Origin: Nereocystis luetkeana
Taxonomy: Eukaryota > Sar > Phaeophyceae > Laminariales > Laminariaceae
NCBI GenBank assembly: GCA_031213475.1
Contig: JARUPZ010000007.1
Coordinates: forward strand, 8,551,586-8,615,585
Length of the DNA stretch: 64,000 nt
Direction of reading: 5' to 3'
Shown: positions 58,901 to 64,000 of the stretch, in pieces
Numbering within the stretch: position 1 is the first letter of the stretch
How the letters are laid out: each line of letters opens with the position of its first letter
Position numbers and translations under genes: made by a program
The notes under the pieces: model-generated
Database searches by the model: none
Told to the model about the DNA's origin: nothing
The model's input: only the letters and a program-made list of their open reading frames with translations

Positions 58901-60639
58901 GCGCGCTGGACGCTCGGGTTTTTGGACCCCCCCCTGGAACTGTCTGGCACAGGGAGGGATTTTAGGGTGCGGGCGCTCAACGACAGGCGAGGCGTTTTTT
59001 TAGAGACGGGAGAGGGGGTTGGGCGTGTGGAGATTGAGGGGGAAGGGGGGCGTGGTGGAGTTGGGGGGGGCGGGGGCTTGTAGGGTTGTTGAAGGCGGTG
59101 GTCGCTGCGAGGGTGGAGGGGTGTGCGTGTTTTCTTTTGTGTTTCGCGGTTGTAACTGTTGTTTTCTGTGGCAGCTGGAGGTGGTTTCGATTCTTTCGTT
59201 TCGTTTTTTTGCCGGGCCGCAGATTATAGCGGGCAGACGGAGGATGAGGTTTCCTGTATGCACACACCAGAAGCACGTTTTGATGTTTTGTTTTTCGGTG
59301 CGTGATACACAGGCGCCGGCATGAAGTATGTGTTGGTGTTCGCACGTGTGCTTGCGCAATGTGTTGGGGCGCGTTCTGTTTTGGCCAGGGGTCGAGTGCT
59401 CCTGCCGGCGTTTTGGGACCGTCTTTCTGAGGGCTGCACGGAGGTGGAAGGGCTGGAGCTTTTGGAAGACTCCATCACGGGGAAGGTTAAGGCAGCGGAG
59501 GGCTACTTCAAGGAGGTCAGTAAGGGGGGTACCAGTCTGATCGAAATTATCGGACACCGTTCGATGGCCCGCGATATGTTCAAACGTGCCTTCGAATTTC
59601 CGGTGAGATTGATGAGGACTCAACTGTTTGCTTGGCTGTAAATTTCGTGACTTGAAGGGCCCGTTTCATGATAACGAACGAAACGTGTGAATCGAACGTT
59701 TTTGTTTGTTTTCGAATCGAATCGAATCGAATCGCATTGAATTTGCTTCTGATTGGTAAAAAAGAGTGCAAGTTTGTGGCATGTCGGCTGGTTCACAGTC
59801 GAGAAGCCACCATCGCGAGAGGTAGGACCACCGAACCGGCCGCAGCGCAGCCTCCAAATGCCCTTACGTTGCGTTTCGCAACATATAGACCGCCGGCGGT
59901 GCCAAAAAACAAGTCAAGGCCGCTGGAAGTACCCAGGTTTATGTCACGCTGCATCTCCAAAGACACGCGACCCAGGTGGCCGGAACCACCTCCCCCCCCC
60001 CCCTGCACAATGTGGGCGTGAAAAAGTCCTTGTCGAGATATTGAAGGAATTGAATTGATAGCCAACCCCGAACGGCATCGACAGACAGCCCCTCCTTTCG
60101 GTACACGCCTACGTAGTGGTGTGCCGCATTGCTCAAGATGTCTCCGCGAAGGACCTTTTTTTGTTTTGGCCGACTGTGGAGCAACCGCCACATCACTAGC
60201 AACTCCCAAGTCTTCGATAGCTGCATTGCCGTCGCTCCTTCCTCCCATCATGGGGATGTGTAGAGGCTGCGTCAGCCCGCCCAATAGTTCCCTAGAGTGG
60301 TATGCTGGCGCCCCGCCGGTACCGGCAGAAACAAGCCGGCGGCGGCGGCGGCGGCGGCTGCGGCGGCGGCGGTGGCGCTCCGGGGAGGACGCGTGCCGTC
60401 GCCGGCCTCGTGGGTTGCCAACGGGTGTTCGTTGAACCTTTTTGCGTTTTCCTTCTTCTTGAAGACAGCGAGCTATTAAATCCCTGACAGCCTGGGTTGG
60501 ACTTGAACACACATGTTTTCCCGTCGAGTGGAATCCAACTCAGTTCGATGAAAAAAATGAGAAATAAAACGATTCGATGCCAAGGGTCGATTTGGTCCGT
60601 TGGAACGGGCCCTGGCGTTTTTACCGTTGTTGTCATTGG

Positions 60640-60673
<34 letters not shown>

Positions 60674-61767
60674 CTCACACGAACTCGTCGCCAAAAGCAC
60701 CATCCTTGGTCACAAGATATGTGGGCTCCAGTATTTCCTGGAGAAACGAAGCAAAGTGAAGAGAACCGAAACAAATCGAATCGAAACGAAACGAAACGAA
60801 ACGAAACGAAACGGCACGAAACGGCACGAACGAAACGAAACGAACGAAACGAATCGAAACGAAACGAACGAAACGAATCGAAACGAAACGAAACGAAACG
60901 AAACGAAAAGGCACGAAACGAAACAAAACGAAACAAAAAAAAACGAAACGACACGAAACGGCACGAAACGAAACGAAACGACTCGACTCTATGCACCAAA
61001 CGACAAAACCAAACCAAACAAAAAAACAAACAAAATAAACAAGCGAAACGAGAAGAACGAAAAACGAAACCGCTTTTTTTTTTTGCCGAGCAGGAGGAGC
61101 GCAGCCGACAACCATCGCTGTTCAGCGTGGTGAGGGCCGCTGTCGACCTCTTCTTCTACGAAGGAGACCCGCAGCTGGGCCTCTACGGCGCGTTCGGGTA
61201 CGTTTCCAAAGAGAGGGAGGGGGGGAGGGGGGGGGGGGGTGTACGCGTTATCATGCATGGCCGTAGTCATGTGATCATATATAGACCCTCGCATCCCTAA
61301 TGCCGGGACGGAGCGCGTCGGGTGTTCACCGACCAGGCAGACATTGCTTGGTTGCACCAATAGAGAAGCGAAACGGGAGGTGTTGGGCGGGTCGCGTGAA
61401 GGGTGGGCTGCATCCTCTACTAAGGACCGCTTTCGAGTCGGATTTTCTTGCATTTGGATGACAGCGTCTTGAGTTGGTTTATTTCCCGTGTGGCCGCTCC
61501 CAGAGGCAGCAATGGGTTGACTATGTGACTGCCCCGTGGGTGCCTTACCATGAACACTACCAGTGCGCGACACGATCATTCCCGTTGTGTGGGAGGGAAG
61601 GTTCTCCGCCCCGCACGAATGACCTATAACTCGATCGTCAGCTGTGACCGACCGACCGCCAGAGAAAAAATCGGTACCCTGGTTGTCTAGCTCATGTAGT
61701 GAGCGGCATGTTTTACGTTGTCGTTGCCAACCGACGCCAACCCAACCTATCCTTTTCACATAGATTG

Positions 61768-61803
<36 letters not shown>

Positions 61804-64000
61804 AGATCCCCGCCCCCAGTGTCCATGACTTCAGTAGTGTTTTCGATTTGGCTCAGACGAAATGGTTGATGTTCCACATTCATTCCGCAGTACTCCCGAG
61901 AACATTCCGTGAAATTTCCCGGGGCGTTCGAGGTTAGGGTTAGGGTGCCACATCAGTAATCAGAACCCTCGAAGGACTTGAAAGTATATACTATCCCGTA
62001 TGTTGACGAACCAGAGTTGGTTCTGATTACTATGCTCCCCCGTAGTAGATACCACTCTGTTCTGAAATGTAAGGCATGTTTGTATTAAACACTTAAATAC
62101 AACTGTTTATTATATTTTGGGACTGAAGAGGTCGACACAGTCCTCTCGTGATTTTTTGTGTTTCGGTGTCCGTGGTTTTGGTGTTTCCGCGATTTGGGTG
62201 TGTCTGCGCGTGTGATGATACTTGTGGGTGTGTGTCCATGGTTTGGGTATGCGCGTAACGTGTCCATGGTGGGTGCTTGTGTTTCTGATGTTGTGTGTAT
62301 CCATGGTTCAGGTGTATGTATGTGAATCCTTCATCCCGGGGTGTATGTGTCCATGAGTTATGTGTCCATGATTTATGTGCCCGTGATCTGTTGTGTTCAT
62401 CCATGATACTGATGTGTATTTCACGATTTTAATGTGTCTGATTCCGGTGGTTTTTTTTTCGGTGTGTATCCAATGATTGGTGTAGGTATGTGTGACCATG
62501 GTTCTGTACATATTCAAACATGATTTGGGTGTGTATCCACTGCTTCAGTGTGCGTGTGTCCGTGTTGTTTTATTCGGGTGTCTGTCCATGGTTGGTGTAC
62601 GTGTAACCACGACTCATCTACATATTCATACATGTACCTGCAGGCATGCCCTGTCCGTATGTGCCCGACCCCCCCCCCCCCCCCCCCGGCCTTATCACCG
62701 CCTCCTCGACCCCTGCGTCGTGTTCCTTGCGGAACACAGGTACGATCTGACGTTTCAGTTTGACTCGATCCCGTTGAAGCACGAGAGGGACGGATCGCAA
62801 AAGGATCTTCTGCTCTACCTGCCGGATAAAATTCTGGTAGTGGATCAGGCAAGCCCCGCGCTCAACGACGGTCCGATCGGTGTTTTTTTTGGGTTGACCT
62901 GCGGTAGTTTTTACGGTTGGTCATGTTAGATCGTTTTTGTTGTTGTGTCGGCTGATAGATCTGTCTGTTGATTGTAATTATTATTACGCGGGGTTTGGTG
63001 GGGCTTTTGGTCCAGACAAACACGCACAATGTTTTTTTTTTACCGTCTAAAGGGAGTTGCAACAGCCTTGCTTGGCGTTGTATGTTGCGTTTTCCTAGGC
63101 ACTCCTCGTAGTGCGGGCAAATGCAGAGTTTCTTTATATAAATAGCAGATACAAGCATATTGGGGTTTTGAGTCGGACCGCGCAAGCCAAAAGCATCGCG
63201 ATCGCGTCTGACCCGACCCGCCAACGTATTTCTCCCAACCGTCGTCCTCTCAACCATCACCCTCTCAACCGCCATCCTCCTCTCATCTGTTATGCTCCTC
63301 TCAACCGTCATCTTCTCAGCCGCCATTTTTTCAATGGTCGGCCTCTCTCAACCGTCATCCTCCTCTCAACCGTCATCCTCCTCTCAACCGTCACCCCCCT
63401 CTCAACCGTCCTCCTCCTCTCAACCGCCATCCTCTCAACCGTGATATTCTCAATGTGGCCACCCTCTCTCAACCGTCATTCTCCTCTCCACCGTCTCGTC
63501 CACCATCCTCCTCTCAGCCTTCAACCCTAATCAAACCCTCAACCGCCACTCCTCAACCGTCACCACTCTCTCTCTCAACCGTCACCACTCTTTCTCTCTC
63601 TACCGTTACCACTATCCCTCTCTCAACCGTCACCACTCTCTCTCTCAACCGTCACCACTCTCTCTTATCTCAACCGTCACCACTCTCTCTCTCAACCGTT
63701 ACCACTCTCCCTCTCTCAACCGTCACCACTCTCTCTCTCAACCGTCACCACTCTCTCTCTCTCAACCGTCACCACTCTCTCTCTCAACCGCCACCACTCT
63801 CTCTTATCTCAACCGTCGCCACTCTCTCTCAACCGTCACCACTTTCTCTCTCAACCGTCACCTCTCTCTCAACTCTCAATCTGCCACCCTCCCTCTCTCT
63901 CTCTACCTTCCATCTCAGGACAAGCGCGACGCGTGGAGCATCGAGTACGAGTTTTCCTACGAAGGCGTTAGCACGGAGGGGCTGCCGCGTGAGGGGGAGG
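52524..64000 (+). CDS. trpE(G): plastid-targeted fused anthranilate synthase TrpE(G), 5' part
   Basis: Makes anthranilate from chorismate and glutamine, the first step of tryptophan synthesis; expected in the plastid stroma. Exons 52524-52958, 57435-57542, 58793-58986, 59389-59515, 61094-61197, 62740-62848 and 63919-64000 (runs off the window) all join in phase. The N-terminal segment reads TPQQR...[15 protein letters not shown], then [85 protein letters not shown] and [10 protein letters not shown]. This order is that of the bacterial fused TrpE(G) family, distinct from plant TrpE alpha. The presequence has a hydrophobic stretch ([10 protein letters not shown]) and VEA^FIAPSP, an ASAFAP-like cleavage site. 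The chorismate-binding core and glutaminase part would lie beyond 64000. Exon 1 is linked by matching phase only, across a 4.5 kb intron. Confidence 0.88.
54034..54075 (+). repeat. interstitial telomere-like (TTAGGG)n
   Basis: Four TTAGGG-type units in a row (GGGTTAGGGTTAGGGTTAGG) inside TCAGGG variants. A shorter stretch occurs at 61931-61950. Confidence 0.85.
54636..54945 (+). repeat. direct repeat of ~105 bp, two copies
   Basis: GTCAGGCATGC, TGACCACGGGGA(C/T)ACGTTGCT and GTACCCGG blocks occur at 54690-54760 and 54870-54935. The first copy has 5 extra bases (TATAC) in GCATGC-TGACC. Confidence 0.7.
56385..56535. mobile_element. foldback element with ~46 bp arms
   Basis: AAAACAGGTTTACC and GAGCCAAAATCAGTTACAATG face CATGTAACATGATTTTGGCC and GGCATACCTGTTTTT. 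The same GCCAAAATCAGTTACA motif is also at 55638-55700 and 56345, so it is a family. Confidence 0.75.
56890..57075. repeat. (GGGTC)n minisatellite with inverted arm
   Basis: About 20 GGGTC/GGGCC units, then AGGAGGTTTTCAAAATCTC, then CACCCGACCCGACCCGACCC and CGAGGTTTGACG. Same plan as at 8380-8510. Confidence 0.85.
57092..57164. mobile_element. TTAA-type inverted-repeat element, degenerate copy 12
   Basis: GGGACTGCCCCAGTCAAATTTCAGGTGCTTTGTC...GAGGGTTA pattern; arms heavily mutated. Confidence 0.5.
57182..57286. mobile_element. TA-type MITE copy 13
   Basis: TTACGAGGGACC...GGCCCCCCGTAG; the right flank is TA-TTAA-TA, as at copy 7. Confidence 0.9.
57435..57542 (+). CDS. anthranilate synthase exon 2
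   Basis: After acccgcag, phase 0; ends [16 protein letters not shown] at GAG|gtacgt. YTTKG is the usual N-terminal motif of fused TrpE(G). Confidence 0.75.
57600..57905. repeat. (GTT/GGT)n block after exon 2
   Basis: GTTGTTGTT, GGTGGTG and GTTGGC repeats start 58 bp after the exon 2 donor. The open Val/Leu/Cys frames are artefacts. Confidence 0.85.
58664..58755 (+). repeat. family B repeat, copy 8
   Basis: TTGTAGGGATGCGAGCGTCT, GGTCATACGGCTAGGGCCAT, GCATGATGTTGAGCACCCC; ends in a C run of about 20, i.e. opposite orientation to the other copies. Confidence 0.6.
58793..58986 (+). CDS. anthranilate synthase exon 3
   Basis: After ccgatcag: [10 protein letters not shown]...[17 protein letters not shown]...GFLDPPLEL...RVRALND. 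Ends at AG|gcgagg, phase 2 (GC donor); GT donors further on do not fit the phase or the family alignment. Confidence 0.85.
58987..58988 (+). other. putative GC splice donor
   Basis: The dinucleotide gc follows GACAG. It is the only donor giving phase 2 and the uninterrupted family reading ALND-RGRVLLP. Confidence 0.7.
59389..59515 (+). CDS. anthranilate synthase exon 4
   Basis: After ttggccag: completes Arg, then [20 protein letters not shown]...[15 protein letters not shown]; donor GAG|gtcagt, phase 0. Confidence 0.8.
59516..61093 (+). other. anthranilate synthase intron 4
   Basis: Contains a CGG-rich stretch (60330-60375), a GTTGTT block at 60640-60675 and the CGAAA array. A GTTTTCGAATCGAATCGAATCG repeat occurs at 59710-59735. 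No exon seen. Confidence 0.45.
60755..60995. repeat. (CGAAA)n pentanucleotide array
   Basis: About 40 CGAAA/CGAAT/GCACGAAA units, with long variants GAACGAAACGAATCGAAACG. ORFs through it are artefacts. Confidence 0.9.
61094..61197 (+). CDS. anthranilate synthase exon 5
   Basis: After gccgagcag: [20 protein letters not shown]...[10 protein letters not shown]; donor TTCGG|gtacgt, phase 2. Confidence 0.9.
61208..61770 (-). repeat. family B repeat, copy 9 (long)
   Basis: G run, TGTACGCGTTATCATGCATG, GACCCTCGCATCCCTAATGC, the GACCAGGCAGACATTGCTTG body and the distal block matching 31200-31470. The minus-strand open frame is not conserved in the other copies. Confidence 0.65.
61771..61802. repeat. 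(AG)n microsatellite
   Basis: About 15 GA units at the distal end of the family B copy. Confidence 0.9.
62740..62848 (+). CDS. anthranilate synthase exon 6
   Basis: After gaacacag: [18 protein letters not shown]...[14 protein letters not shown]. Ends CAG|gcaagc, a consensus-like GC donor, phase 0. Confidence 0.9.
62849..62850 (+). other. GC splice donor
   Basis: CAG|GCAAGC matches the known consensus of U2-type GC-AG introns. Splicing here joins LVVDQ to DKRDAW in phase, as in the family. Confidence 0.8.
63210..63900 (+). repeat. CTCAACCGTCAC minisatellite upstream of exon 7
   Basis: About 35 units built from CTCAACCGTCA and CCACTCTCTCTCT in variable order. Directly precedes the ccatctcag acceptor, so it doubles as the pyrimidine-rich tract. 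Confidence 0.9.
63919..64000 (+). CDS. anthranilate synthase exon 7 (cut by window end)
   Basis: After ccatctcag: [20 protein letters not shown] and GLPREGE. Open to the end of the window. Confidence 0.85.

Larger units (their letters stand above)
61198..62739 (+). other. anthranilate synthase intron 5
   Basis: Contains the family B copy, an (AG)n run, a TAGGGTTAGGG stretch, a MITE-related remnant at 61950-62050 (GGTTCTGATTACTATGCTCC) and GTGTCCATG-type degenerate repeats at 62150-62650. No exon seen. Confidence 0.45.

Noticed and set aside
60497-61300. 267-codon Lys/Arg/Asn-rich ORF
   Set aside because: Runs through the CGAAA array; only the stretch from 61094 is an exon of the anthranilate synthase gene.

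Overview
This is a nuclear window from a eukaryote with small exons, long introns and a dense load of non-autonomous transposons and simple repeats. One gene starts with a hydrophobic signal and an ASAFAP-like plastid cleavage motif (VEA^FIAP). That motif is known from algae with secondary red plastids, so a photosynthetic stramenopile is likely. The gene structure and repeat load fit a brown alga of the Ectocarpus type; this placement is inference.

Three protein-coding genes can be reconstructed, each with matching splice phases. (1) A plus-strand gene at 758-11020 has four exons and encodes a KCTD-like BTB/T1-domain protein of 226 residues. (2) A minus-strand gene runs from about 42822 down to 16814. 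It has at least 14 phase-compatible exons and at least 1955 residues: low-complexity arms, alpha-helical and coiled-coil exons in the middle, and a huge Gly/Ser-rich disordered C-terminus. I do not recognise its family, and its 5' end was not found. (3) A plus-strand gene starts at 52524 and leaves the window at 64000. It has seven exons of a plastid-targeted bacterial-type anthranilate synthase of the fused TrpE(G) class, with two likely GC-AG introns.

Layout: 1-757 upstream; 758-11020 BTB gene with repeat-filled introns; 11021-16813 intergenic DNA with tandem repeats; 16814-42822 the large minus-strand gene; 42823-52523 repeat-rich intergenic DNA (or undetected 5' exons of that gene); 52524-64000 the anthranilate synthase gene. 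The genes show no functional link; they are independent loci separated by repeats.

The repeats are the most informative part. There are 13 copies of a ~105 bp inverted-repeat MITE (ends TTACGGGG...CCCCGTAA, TA target duplication), about 12 copies of a ~90-100 bp element (CCCTTTTAG...CTAAAAGGG, TTAA target duplication, piggyBac-like), two tRNA-derived SINE families, two retroelement-like families whose ends are long G/C homopolymers, and three foldback elements. Elements inserted into other elements give empty-site/filled-site pairs that show the target duplications directly. The same comparison reveals a class of micro-insertions at TA dinucleotides: 34 copies of TACCWGGTA and 14 of TATTAATA counted by eye. 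I interpret these as transposon excision footprints and consider them the most novel signal here.
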